From assembly GCA_037130015.1 (NCBI GenBank), contig JBAXTU010000002.1, positions 1-64,000 of the forward strand: DNA of 64,000 nt, read 5' to 3'. A program made the translations under genes and the position numbers. The notes beneath the pieces are model-generated. The model was not told the DNA's origin. It did not search any database and was given only the letters and a program-made list of their open reading frames with translations. How positions within the stretch are numbered: the stretch's first letter is position 1; every line of letters starts with the position of its first letter. Shown in pieces: positions 7,991 through 15,823 of the stretch. This DNA comes from JBAXTU01 sp037130015 (GTDB taxonomy: Bacteria > Patescibacteriota > Patescibacteriia > 2-01-FULL-39-33).

Positions 7991-10435
7991 ATGACTAAAT
8001 TTAGCACAAAAATCAGCAAATTGGACATGAATTCTGGCAATCCGTCGGCTATCGGCAATATCTTTGTAAAAGAAGATTCTCAACATGTTGAAAAGTTAGG
8101 AACAATTTTTGGCATCATTGAACTATTTTCTCTGCCAGACGATTTTAATGATAAAATATTTTCTATCATAGCTGATTTGCAAACAGAATACTATCTGCCA
8201 CCATTTAATCTAGAAGACGGTTTGGAAAAAAGACTGGAAGACTGCTTACAAAGAGCCAATCGTCGTTTGTATCGCGCCATTCAAGATTCACCCATTCGCA
8301 TAGAAATCGGCAATATCAATGTGCTGGCTGGACTTATTCAGCGAGAAAAAATTTACCTGTCACAAATTGGCAAAACCAATGCCTTTTTATTCCATCGTAA
8401 AAAAAGACACGATGTCACTATTGTTGATATCTTCGGTCAAACCAGCGAGAAAAAACACAAAATGAACCCGGAAAAAATGTTTTCTAACATTATTAGCGGT
8501 TCACTCACTGGAAAAGATGATATTTTCCTTTGCAATGATTCTATTTTGGAATTCCGATCTCTTAATGAACTTATGGAAACTGTGACGGAAAATACAGCAC
8601 TGGCCGCATCCAAAGAGCTAGAAAGAGAGCTTGAACCGCAAACAGAAACCAATAATTTTTATGCCATCATTATTCAACCAGAAGAAGAATTTTCTGAAAC
8701 AGAAGCCGTGCCAGTGCCAGCCGAAGAACCTCAAAAAATAAGACGCGAAGTCCGACCATCAGTCCCCAGTCAAAAATCTATCAACAATCTTATACGAACA
8801 GAAAGAAACACAGAAAAATATCTCACACCATCAATGATGCCTGGCTGGAAAAAAGCCTTACTAATCTTTTTGGACTGGCTAATAAAAATTTCCAACCAAG
8901 CCGGCGCTTATGGCCTCAAATATGCACGCATTGTGGCTATAAATATTGCCATCCAAACCAAAGCGACCTGGCTGAAACTAAAAGTCAAATTGGATGAAAA
9001 AAAATTACAAAGAATAAAGCAAGAAGAAGCTATTATCGGGCAAACAAAAACAGAATTGCACTCTGCCGAAGTAAATTTGGAAAAAGCTGAACAAGAAGAA
9101 ATAGAAGCGGAAAAAGAAATTAAACAAGAATTAAAAGAAACCAAAGCTGAAAGTGATGGCTTTGCCAAAAATTTTACCAAGCAATCGTGGTCCTTGGCAC
9201 AAACAGCTGTGCGCAAAACCATTAAAATTGATCCCTACAAAAAAATGTTGCCAACACACAGATCTGCCAATCAATCTGGAAATGGAATATCGGCCAGTTT
9301 GAGTGATTGGCTCAACAGGCAATTGGCTGGATTTTTTTCACTGTCAATTTTTAAAAGAATGATGATTATTGTTGCTTTTGCTATGTTTTTGGGTTTTAGT
9401 TTTAGTATAGCTACCAATGGCCAAGGTCAAAACATCACTCAAACAGCTGACATTCAGCAATTATCTGCTCAAATAGAAAGCCTACTTAATAAAGCTGAAG
9501 CAGAAAATGTCTTTAATGATGACTCCTCCGCCCAAAAATCACTCGCCCAAGCTCAGGAATTATTCTCTCAAATATCAACTGATAAAAAATTTGCCAGCGC
9601 CAAAGCCAGCTTACAGAAAAGAATAGACAATATTTCAGCCATACTACAAAAAGTGACAAATATTGATACTCCAAATCTTGTTGTGGATTTATCAACTCAA
9701 AATCGCAGTGCCCAAACATTATCTCTGGCCAAAGCCGGCAATCTAATAATTAATTTTGACAATCAGAGCCATACTTTATATAAAACGGATCTGCAAAATA
9801 AAAAAACCATATCTAGCGTATTAAAAATAGACAGCGTAAAAAAAATCATAGCCTTGAGTGGTAATAGTCTAATCCTGTTTGACGGCAATAATAATTTTTA
9901 TGCTTACGCCCTAGACAAGGACACGCTAGAAAAAGTTATCACCGTTGACTCAACTGTCACTGATTTCAGCAACTACGAAACCAAGCTTTATGCCCTTTCA
10001 ACCAGCACCGGACGCGTCTATAAGTATTTACCCACCACAGGTGGCAAATATAATGCTGGCAGTAGCTGGGTAAATGATCAAGCAATTTTAAAAAATACCA
10101 CGGCCATTTCCATTGATCTAGGTTTATTTGCTATAGAAAATAACGGTCAAATCAACCATTACACTAGTGGCAAAAAAGACGAAACAAAATTCAATCCCAT
10201 TAATCCCCCATTAGGCCCAGCTTCAGAAATTTATACCCGCATGGAATCAAACTATCTTTATATTTTGGATCCGCAAAATTCACGCGTGGTAGTGCTTGAT
10301 AAAAACGGCAATTTAAAAATCCAATACACTTCTAAAGAATTTAAAAATTTAAAATCAATGGAAGTGAGAGAAATGGAAAAAAATATTTATGTCTTATCCG
10401 ATAACAAAGTTTTTGCTATTCCCACTAATTTTTAA
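7991..10435 (+). CDS. Large single-pass membrane protein: degenerate PP2C-like head, coiled coil, propeller-like tail
   Basis: 814 residues, not recognised as a named family. Residues 1-210 resemble a degenerate PPM phosphatase fold (INVLAGLIQREKIYLSQIGKTNAF, then DDIFLCNDSILEF), but the acidic metal-binding residues are not evident. A Glu/Lys-rich coiled coil follows (about 325-390), then one membrane helix (RMMIIVAFAMFLGFSFSIA, about 455-475), a second helical stretch (DIQQLSAQIESLLNKAEAE), and about 280 residues of repeated short beta-strand patterns ending in YVLSDNKVFAIPTNF, which suggests a propeller. The catalytic claim is weak; a sensor role spanning the membrane is possible. Confidence 0.7.
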   Translation: MTKFSTKISKLDMNSGNPSAIGNIFVKEDSQHVEKLGTIFGIIELFSLPDDFNDKIFSIIADLQTEYYLPPFNLEDGLEKRLEDCLQRANRRLYRAIQDSPIRIEIGNINVLAGLIQREKIYLSQIGKTNAFLFHRKKRHDVTIVDIFGQTSEKKHKMNPEKMFSNIISGSLTGKDDIFLCNDSILEFRSLNELMETVTENTALAASKELERELEPQTETNNFYAIIIQPEEEFSETEAVPVPAEEPQKIRREVRPSVPSQKSINNLIRTERNTEKYLTPSMMPGWKKALLIFLDWLIKISNQAGAYGLKYARIVAINIAIQTKATWLKLKVKLDEKKLQRIKQEEAIIGQTKTELHSAEVNLEKAEQEEIEAEKEIKQELKETKAESDGFAKNFTKQSWSLAQTAVRKTIKIDPYKKMLPTHRSANQSGNGISASLSDWLNRQLAGFFSLSIFKRMMIIVAFAMFLGFSFSIATNGQGQNITQTADIQQLSAQIESLLNKAEAENVFNDDSSAQKSLAQAQELFSQISTDKKFASAKASLQKRIDNISAILQKVTNIDTPNLVVDLSTQNRSAQTLSLAKAGNLIINFDNQSHTLYKTDLQNKKTISSVLKIDSVKKIIALSGNSLILFDGNNNFYAYALDKDTLEKVITVDSTVTDFSNYETKLYALSTSTGRVYKYLPTTGGKYNAGSSWVNDQAILKNTTAISIDLGLFAIENNGQINHYTSGKKDETKFNPINPPLGPASEIYTRMESNYLYILDPQNSRVVVLDKNGNLKIQYTSKEFKNLKSMEVREMEKNIYVLSDNKVFAIPTNF

Positions 10436-10460
10436 TTTAAATAACTAACTAAAAAAAACT

Positions 10461-11180
10461 ATGATCAAAAACAAAATTGTCATCTTTATGGCTGTGTTTG
10501 CTTTTATTATGTCATTTAGTATTCTGCCGGCCTTAGCCGTAGAAGATACTACTGTACTTGGCAACACTACTACAACTACCATAAAAACTACAGCTAAAGA
10601 AAAATTGGCCAAAATCAAAGCTAGCAATCAGTGTATATTGGACGCTCAAAAAGTCAGAAATACTGCCATAAAAACTGCAGAGAGTATTTATGCCACTTCA
10701 ACCAAAGACGCCAGAGTTGCCAGAACTACAGCCAATAAATCAGCCAATGACGCTTATAAGGTTGCGACCAAGTCAGCTAAAGATACTTATACTGCAGCCA
10801 CCAAGTCGGCCACAGATGCTTACAAAGCTGGCCTACAATCAGCCAAAGATGCTAAAAAAGCAGCTATTGCTGCGGCCAATGCTCTGACAGATGAAACTGC
10901 TAAAAAAACAGCCTTGGCAGAAGCAACAATAGCTTATACAACTACTGTTAAAACTTTAACAGTCGCCAAATTATCTGCCACAAAGTCAGCTAGAGACATC
11001 TACAATACTGCCACAAAGTCAGCTAAAGATACTCTTAAGGCTACTAATAAAGCCACTGCTGATGCCTACAAAGTTGCTACCACCTCGGCTAGCGCCACTA
11101 GAAAAGCAACCATTAAAGTTGCCAACGATCAACTCGTGGCTGCCAAAGTCGCTTGCAAAGCAACACAATCAGTACAATAA
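10461..11180 (+). CDS. Secreted Ala/Lys/Ser/Thr-rich repeat protein
   Basis: 239 residues with a clear signal peptide (MIKNKIVIFMAVFAFIMSF, cleavage expected after LPALA). The mature part is dominated by imperfect heptad-like repeats of the form (A/D)AYK-AATKSAKD: TKSAKDTYTAATKSATDAYK and relatives, with a cysteine near each end (C in SNQCILDAQ and C in AKVACKATQ). This composition predicts a long basic alpha-helix, possibly a coiled coil bound to the cell surface or to DNA. It is followed by a strong terminator. No known family was recognised. Confidence 0.75.
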   Translation: MIKNKIVIFMAVFAFIMSFSILPALAVEDTTVLGNTTTTTIKTTAKEKLAKIKASNQCILDAQKVRNTAIKTAESIYATSTKDARVARTTANKSANDAYKVATKSAKDTYTAATKSATDAYKAGLQSAKDAKKAAIAAANALTDETAKKTALAEATIAYTTTVKTLTVAKLSATKSARDIYNTATKSAKDTLKATNKATADAYKVATTSASATRKATIKVANDQLVAAKVACKATQSVQ

Positions 11181-11191
11181 ATTTTTATAAT

Positions 11192-11229
11192 AAAAACACC
11201 CGACTCATTAAGAGCCGGGTGTTTTTTAA
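11192..11229. terminator. Bidirectional intrinsic terminator between convergent genes
   Basis: ACACCCG and CGGGTGT stem with an A run on the left and T run on the right, between the plus-strand repeat-protein gene and minus-strand rplL. It can end both transcripts. Confidence 0.85.
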
Positions 11230-11240
11230 TTTGAAAAAAA

Positions 11241-11633
11241 TTATTTGACAGTCACTTTAGCGCCAGCTGCTTCTAAATCTTGTTTGATTTTATCAGCTTC
11301 TTCTTTTTTGACGCCTTCTTTAACCATCTTAGGAGCTCCATCCACTAAATCTTTGGCTTCTTTGAGACCCAAAGCAGTGATAACTCTCACGGCTTTAATG
11401 ACAGCGATTTTATTATCACCTGAAGCTGTGAGCTCAATATCAAAGCTAGTTTTTTCTTCAACAGCTTCGGCAGGACCTGAGGCAGCCATCATGACTGGGG
11501 CGGCGGCGGAAACACCAAATTTTTCTTCTAAAACTTTGACCAATTCAGATAAATCAATAATTGACAATTTGTCAATTTGCTCTATGAGCGATTTGAATTT
11601 TTCTGGAATTACGATTTCTTTTTGTTCGTCCAT
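11241..11633 (-). CDS. rplL: Ribosomal protein bL12 (L7/L12)
   Basis: Stalk protein that recruits translation factors to the 50S subunit. 130 residues: N-terminal dimerisation helix pair (KFKSLIEQIDKLSIIDLSELVKVL), flexible Ala-rich hinge (SAAAPVMMAASGPAEAVEE) and the conserved C-terminal domain with KIAVIKAVR, GLKEAKDLVDGAPK and EEADKIKQDLEAAGAKV. It lies 30 bases after rplJ, the usual order, and ends at the bidirectional terminator. Confidence 0.97.
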   Translation of the reverse strand: MDEQKEIVIPEKFKSLIEQIDKLSIIDLSELVKVLEEKFGVSAAAPVMMAASGPAEAVEEKTSFDIELTASGDNKIAVIKAVRVITALGLKEAKDLVDGAPKMVKEGVKKEEADKIKQDLEAAGAKVTVK

Positions 11634-11663
11634 ATTATTTTTTATTATTTATTAATTATATTA

Positions 11664-12167
11664 TTAAGCGACTTGTTTTTCTTTTTCCTCTTTAATGGCA
11701 TTAATTACTCTGGCCAAACCTGACATAGGATTAGACAAACAGCCAACCAATTTGGCAAGCAATTCTTTTTTGGAAGGAATCTTTGATAGTGCAGTCACCT
11801 TGTCCGCATCAATATAATTACCTTCAAAAACACCGCCCACAAATTTCAATTTATCAAGCTCTTTTAAGAAACTGGCCACGATCTTGGCTGGAGCAACTTC
11901 ATCTTCATAAGAAAACAAAGTGGCTACTTCGCCATTAAGCGTCTGTTCGTTAGTTGGAGCAATTCCTTTTTCACTCAAAGCTTTTTTTAAAATTGTTTTT
12001 TTAGCCACCAAATAGTCAATGCCCTCGGCGCGACACTTGTCACGCAAACGATTGACATCTTTAACTGCCACGCCTAAAAAATTAAACATGACAGCCGATT
12101 TCATTTTGGCTATCTTTTCATTTAAAATTTCCAAAACTTGTTCTTTTTGTTCTTTTGTTTTTGGCAT
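11664..12167 (-). CDS. rplJ: Ribosomal protein uL10
   Basis: Anchors the L12 dimers to 23S rRNA. From the ATG at 12167 the protein is 167 residues (MPKTKEQKEQVLEILNEKI), with the family core MKSAVMFNFLGVAVKDVNRLRDKCR and LVAKKTILKKAL. An in-frame start at 12236 would place 23 extra residues inside the structured leader and is rejected. It is translated downstream of a leader with an attenuator hairpin, so expression is probably controlled by free L10-L12 complex. Confidence 0.95.
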   Translation of the reverse strand: MPKTKEQKEQVLEILNEKIAKMKSAVMFNFLGVAVKDVNRLRDKCRAEGIDYLVAKKTILKKALSEKGIAPTNEQTLNGEVATLFSYEDEVAPAKIVASFLKELDKLKFVGGVFEGNYIDADKVTALSKIPSKKELLAKLVGCLSNPMSGLARVINAIKEEKEKQVA

Positions 12168-12183
12168 ATTTTTATGTTTATTT

Positions 12184-12300
12184 AAATAAAAAATCTGTGG
12201 ATAGACCACAGACGCGCAAAATTGCCAAAAAGGCATATTTTTCCTGGATAGGTCTGCTTTTTAGAGCAAATTAAGCCTTTTTGGCGCCCATTGTCTGTGG
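12184..12300 (-). ncRNA. L10 (rplJL) leader with terminator/antiterminator switch
   Basis: Upstream of rplJ the minus-strand RNA has a nested structure. The outer helix pairs CCACAGAC (12300-12293) with GTCTGTGG (12213-12206). The inner helix is a perfect 11-bp pair GCCAAAAAGGC (12285-12275) with GCCTTTTTGGC (12234-12224), enclosing a loop with CTCTAAAAAGCAGACC. The downstream strand of the outer helix is also the left arm of a second hairpin, TCTGTGG with CCACAGA (12212-12194), followed by a T-rich run. The two pairings exclude each other, so this reads as attenuation by ribosomal L10-L12, as known for L10 leaders. Confidence 0.8.
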
Positions 12301-12319
12301 AATTTAATTGATTGATATT

Positions 12320-12347
12320 ATTATAGCAAATTTTAAATAAATGTCAA
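12320..12347 (-). promoter_or_regulatory. Sigma70-type promoter of the rplJ-rplL operon
   Basis: On the minus strand TTGACA (12347-12342) and TATAAT (12325-12320) are separated by 16 bases and lie directly upstream of the L10 leader. Confidence 0.75.
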
Positions 12348-12359
12348 TATTTAAGAAAA

Positions 12360-12386
12360 GACCGCCCAAACTTTGTTTGGACGGCC
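12360..12386 (-). terminator. Intrinsic terminator of the 32-residue peptide gene
   Basis: GGCCGTCCAAAC and GTTTGGGCGGTC form a near-perfect 12-bp stem on the minus strand followed by TTTTCTT. Confidence 0.85.
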
Positions 12387-12405
12387 ATACAAGAGGAATT
12401 TTCCC

Positions 12406-12504
12406 TCAGTAAAGAGGCGAAGGCAGTGGAAATAAAAATCCAATCCAGGACATGATAATGCTGAGTATGGCTCCGAAAAAGCCACCTATTGTTGCTGATT
12501 GCAT
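12406..12504 (-). CDS. 32-residue hydrophobic membrane peptide
   Basis: Reading from the ATG at 12504 gives MQSATIGGFFGAILSIIM, SWIGFLFPLPSPLY and then TGA. The body is one hydrophobic helix with glycine and serine spacing and a Pro-rich end. Despite its size it has a full gene dress: a TTGACA-N17-TATTGT promoter at 12562-12590, a GGAGG ribosome-binding site 8 bases before the ATG, and a strong terminator 20 bases after the stop. The function is unknown; a membrane-active peptide, a small regulator of a membrane complex or a toxin-like peptide are all possible. No antisense partner was seen. Confidence 0.65.
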   Translation of the reverse strand: MQSATIGGFFGAILSIIMSWIGFLFPLPSPLY

Positions 12505-12561
12505 GGTTTATTCCTCCATGGGTTAAATGTTCAAACACAACTATCTGTATTGACTGAATAA

Positions 12562-12590
12562 ACAATACATTAAAAACTAAAAAATGTCAA
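12562..12590 (-). promoter_or_regulatory. Promoter of the 32-residue peptide gene
   Basis: On the minus strand TTGACA (12590-12585) and TATTGT (12567-12562) are separated by 17 bases. The -35 box overlaps the stop codon of the upstream AMMECR1 gene. Confidence 0.65.
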
Positions 12591-13132
12591 TCATTTGTAT
12601 CTTCCCTAAAAACCAAAGCTTGGTACACATAAAATTCAGTTGAAGCGTCCAAATAACATTCGTTGTCCAAATCAGCCTTTTGACATAAGCTGGCCATAAA
12701 TTCTTTTTTGTTTTTTAAGTCTTGCCAAACCTGAGGCAAAAAAGTAGCTGTCTTATCACCACTAACAAGCAAGACACCATCACCTGATTTTATTTCCTCA
12801 AAAGATGTTTTTATTTTTTCAGTCAAAATTGAAATTTCAATTTCTATATCTTCTAATTCGGAAAATTCCAATGGTGGAAATCTAGGATCATGTGCCACAG
12901 CTATACTCATTTCTGAAACAGAAGCAATGAGTGACTGATCCATTTCCAAATGCCCAATACAGCCACGCAACTTGCCATTTTTTAAAATTGTCACAAACAC
13001 TCCACGCTTTTCCCAAAGATTCTGATTAACTGTCTGGGGCTGTTGTCTGGTGCCGTTAGATAAATATTCAGTCAAAACACGCCTAGCTGTTTTTAACAAA
13101 AATTCCTGTTCGCCACGAGTGTAATCTTCCAT
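12587..13132 (-). CDS. AMMECR1-domain protein (AmmeMemoRadiSam protein A family)
   Basis: 181 residues that match the AMMECR1 domain along their whole length. The signature LRGCIG is present (GKLRGCIGHLEMDQSL), followed by IAVAHDPRFPPLEFSELEDIEIEISILT and DGVLLVSGDKTATFLPQVW. The biochemical role of this family is unresolved; related genes occur with Memo and radical SAM genes, but neither is nearby here. It lies 5 bases after mltG, so it is likely co-transcribed with it. Confidence 0.88.
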   Translation of the reverse strand: MEDYTRGEQEFLLKTARRVLTEYLSNGTRQQPQTVNQNLWEKRGVFVTILKNGKLRGCIGHLEMDQSLIASVSEMSIAVAHDPRFPPLEFSELEDIEIEISILTEKIKTSFEEIKSGDGVLLVSGDKTATFLPQVWQDLKNKKEFMASLCQKADLDNECYLDASTEFYVYQALVFREDTND

Positions 13133-13137
13133 AAAAT

Positions 13138-14145
13138 TTAATTCAAATATTTATTGATATTAGCCTGATGCTCCTCAAAAGTTTTACTATACACCGTATG
13201 GCCGTCTTTAGCTGTAATAAAAAAATAATAATCATTCCTGGTTGGATAAATAGTCGTCTTAATAGCGATTAGTCCTGGATTGGCAATTGGACCAGGAGGC
13301 AAGCCCGCATATTTATAAGTGTTGTAAAGTGAATCATTTTGTAAATCAGCGCTACTGGGGCGTAAATCACTATGACCAGTAATATAGTTTACTGTCGCAT
13401 CTGATTGCAGTGGCATTTTTTTGGCAACACGTTTCCAAAATACATCTGCCACCATGCCCTTATCGATTTCTGTCTTGGCTTCACGCTCTACTACTGAAGC
13501 CATTGTCAAAATTGAAAGCAAATCCTTATTCTGATCTTTAATATCAGAAAGCATTTTAGCTGTCACTTTTTGAGAAAAATTATCCAAACATTTTTTAATT
13601 ATTTCCTCGGCTGTTGGCTTTTTGGAAATTAAATAAGTATCTGGAAATAAAAATCCTTCAAGCGTTTTAGCTTTAACACCAGTTAAAAAATCATACTTAT
13701 CACGCCAGTTGTCAGTGCTAATGGCGGACATAAAATCTTTTTTATTAACCAACTCAAGACGCTCCAAATAATCCCCAATTTGGCTGGCTGTCCAACCTTC
13801 AATTAAGGTTATTTTAGTTCCTTTATTAATATTATCGCTGGCAGTCAGGGCATGTAAAATATCAACTGCGTTTAGATTGCCTTTAAATTCATGTTCTCCA
13901 ACAATTAAACGGCTTTGTAAACCAGAAAACCTTGCATAATATTCAAAAACCAATTGGCTTTTAATAAGTCCAGCACTTCTTAATCGCGTAGAAACATCTT
14001 TAACACTGTCACCAGTCGTCACCTTAAAAGAAATTGCCTTAATATCAGAACTAGCCGGCGTAAACAACAAATTATACGTATAAAAACCGCCACCAATAAC
14101 GACTAAAAAAATCAGAATAAAAAAAGTTTTAATAATTGACTTCAT
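13138..14145 (-). CDS. mltG: Endolytic murein transglycosylase MltG
   Basis: Membrane-bound lytic transglycosylase thought to terminate nascent glycan strands. 335 residues: an N-terminal membrane helix (IIKTFFILIFLVVIGGGFYTYNLL), a LysM-like region, then the YceG catalytic domain with the conserved Glu in ASVVEREAK, PLQSDATVNYI, YNTYKYAGLPPGPIANPGL and a C-terminal YYFFITAKDGHTVYSKTFEEH. The length and motif order are typical. Confidence 0.94.
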   Translation of the reverse strand: MKSIIKTFFILIFLVVIGGGFYTYNLLFTPASSDIKAISFKVTTGDSVKDVSTRLRSAGLIKSQLVFEYYARFSGLQSRLIVGEHEFKGNLNAVDILHALTASDNINKGTKITLIEGWTASQIGDYLERLELVNKKDFMSAISTDNWRDKYDFLTGVKAKTLEGFLFPDTYLISKKPTAEEIIKKCLDNFSQKVTAKMLSDIKDQNKDLLSILTMASVVEREAKTEIDKGMVADVFWKRVAKKMPLQSDATVNYITGHSDLRPSSADLQNDSLYNTYKYAGLPPGPIANPGLIAIKTTIYPTRNDYYFFITAKDGHTVYSKTFEEHQANINKYLN

Positions 14146-14167
14146 TTTTATGTTTAATTATTTATTA

Positions 14168-14989
14168 CTATTTTATAGAATATATTATAGCCAAAGCCAA
14201 AATTACTGCACCCACAATTATCCGATACCAGCCAAAAACATTAAGGGAATGGTGGCTTAAATATTTCATCAAGTACTTTACAGCCAAATAGCCAACCACG
14301 GCTGATGTTCCAAATCCTAAAAACAGAATTAAAAAATTTGACTCTTGCCAATTGCTAATCTTAACAGCCTTACTAACTCCAGCCAGAGCAATGGCCGGCA
14401 CACTTAATAAAAAAGAAAATTTGGCAGCTTCTTCTCTTTTTAATTTTCTGCCAAGACCTGCTATAATACTAATACCAGAACGTGACGTGCCAGGAATAAG
14501 CGCCACAGCTTGAGCACAACCAATAAATAATACATCTTTAATATTTAAACTAGAATTTTCACGATTATTGTGTTTTGAATACTTTTCCACCACAAAAAAT
14601 AACAAACCAACAATAATAAACATCACAGCTACTAAAACTGGCGAACGAAAAACACCATCTATAAACTTGCCAAGAAATAAACCAGCTATAGCAGCCGGGA
14701 TTGTGCCAATAATAACGAACCAAGCCAAACGCTGATCATAATCATTACGCAAATTCCAATTAAAAAAACTGGAAAAAAATCCAAAAAATATTTTTTTAAT
14801 ATCTTGATAAAAATAAACAAAAATTGCCACAAGTGTACCCAAATGCAGTATCACATCAAAAAATAAATCATCTGGCAAATTAAAATGTAACAAGTCGTGG
14901 AACAAAATCAAATGACCTGAACTAGAAATTGGCAAAAATTCAGTGACACCTTGAAGACCACCAGCCAAAATAGCCAAAAAATAATCCAT
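14168..14989 (-). CDS. uppP: Undecaprenyl-diphosphatase (BacA type)
   Basis: Integral membrane enzyme that dephosphorylates undecaprenyl diphosphate to recycle the lipid carrier for wall synthesis. The ATG at 14989 gives 273 residues beginning MDYFLAILAGGLQGVTEFLP, then the PISSSGHL motif (20-27) and the later GTSRSGISI motif, both part of the active site. About eight hydrophobic segments are present. A TTG start three codons earlier is possible. It is divergent from the PAP2-like gene at 15012, with only 22 bases between starts. Confidence 0.95.
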   Translation of the reverse strand: MDYFLAILAGGLQGVTEFLPISSSGHLILFHDLLHFNLPDDLFFDVILHLGTLVAIFVYFYQDIKKIFFGFFSSFFNWNLRNDYDQRLAWFVIIGTIPAAIAGLFLGKFIDGVFRSPVLVAVMFIIVGLLFFVVEKYSKHNNRENSSLNIKDVLFIGCAQAVALIPGTSRSGISIIAGLGRKLKREEAAKFSFLLSVPAIALAGVSKAVKISNWQESNFLILFLGFGTSAVVGYLAVKYLMKYLSHHSLNVFGWYRIIVGAVILALAIIYSIK

Positions 14990-15011
14990 AATAAACAATT
15001 ATTTTATAAAC

Positions 15012-15467
15012 ATGTATTCTCTTATTATCATACCAATTATAGTTGGTTTTGTCACTCAGGTAATCAAACTAGCCACTGACGGCGTTCCCAAAAATTTAAA
15101 CTGGCAACATCTCATGAGTGACTATGGTGGAATGCCTTCTTCACACACTGCCTATGTAGCCTCCCTAGCCACAGTCGTGGCTCTGCGTGAAGGATTTGAT
15201 TCTGCCACTTTTGCCGTGGCCTTAGTTATTATGGTGGTAGTAATTAGAGATGCTGTTGGTTTTAGGCGAGAAATAGGCAAAGATGCCACACTCACCAATA
15301 AAATTGCCAAGGAAGTCTTTAAAAACAAAAAAGACTTTCAATATTTACACGAAAGAGTCGGCCACACCCCCTTGCAAGTGATAGTAGGATTTATTTTAGG
15401 TTGTAGTTTCAGCGTTTTTTTATACGCTATTTGGATAATTTCAATAGCCATGTTAAAATTAACATAG
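15012..15467 (+). CDS. Divergent PAP2-family (DUF212) membrane protein
   Basis: 151 residues with three or four membrane helices and the DUF212 signatures: QVIKLATDGVPKNLNW, GGMPSSHTAYVASLATVVAL, VVIRDAVGFRREIGKDA and HERVGHTPLQVIVGFILG. The PSSHTA and GH elements resemble phosphatidic acid phosphatase motifs, hence the family's alternative name. The substrate is unproven; sitting next to uppP suggests a lipid-phosphate role but does not show it. Confidence 0.85.
   Translation: MYSLIIIPIIVGFVTQVIKLATDGVPKNLNWQHLMSDYGGMPSSHTAYVASLATVVALREGFDSATFAVALVIMVVVIRDAVGFRREIGKDATLTNKIAKEVFKNKKDFQYLHERVGHTPLQVIVGFILGCSFSVFLYAIWIISIAMLKLT
15431..15459 (+). promoter_or_regulatory. Promoter of the 69-residue gene, inside the 3' end of the preceding gene
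   Basis: TTGGAT and TAAAAT separated by 17 bases, ending 50 bases before the small gene at 15510. Confidence 0.5.
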
Positions 15468-15509
15468 CTAGCAAGCTCTTTAAGCCAACAACAAGCAGGA
15501 GAATTTATC

Positions 15510-15719
15510 ATGAATATGGAATCATCACCAATTACAATCAGGAATGAAAATTCCAGAATCGGCACTATTATGCGAATCAAAACGGGCATCAATGTGGACT
15601 TGTATGCCAGAGAACCAGAATCGGTTCAAGAAGTACAAATATGCTCTAATGGTAGGCACCTTACCGTCTGTGTGGGCGTTTTTCCCAAGGGGTATTACGA
15701 AGAAATACCTTCAAATTGA
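15510..15719 (+). CDS. Small hypothetical protein (69 residues)
   Basis: Unrecognised. The sequence begins MNMESSPITIRNENSRIG and has alternating hydrophobic residues that predict a small beta-rich fold (IMRIKTGINVDLYAR, HLTVCVGVFPKGYYEE). It is supported by an AGGAG ribosome-binding site 8 bases before the ATG, a candidate promoter and its own terminator. It belongs to the set of small genes in this window that, unlike housekeeping genes, carry strong Shine-Dalgarno sequences. Confidence 0.65.
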   Translation: MNMESSPITIRNENSRIGTIMRIKTGINVDLYAREPESVQEVQICSNGRHLTVCVGVFPKGYYEEIPSN

Positions 15720-15776
15720 GAGACATGCCTTAACAACCCTACAAATATGGAGATTATCCCATGTTTAAACCATCAT

Positions 15777-15815
15777 AAACAGCCACACCAATAGGTAGTG
15801 GCTGTTTTCCTTTTA
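15777..15815 (+). terminator. Intrinsic terminator after the 69-residue gene
   Basis: AAACAGCCAC and GTGGCTGTTT stem followed by a T-rich run, in the convergent gap before mutM. Confidence 0.8.
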
Positions 15816-15823
15816 TCTCAAAA

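Noticed and set aside
12344..12565. 73-residue minus-strand ORF
   Set aside because: It runs through the peptide-gene terminator and overlaps the 32-residue ORF in another frame, which has the better start signals.
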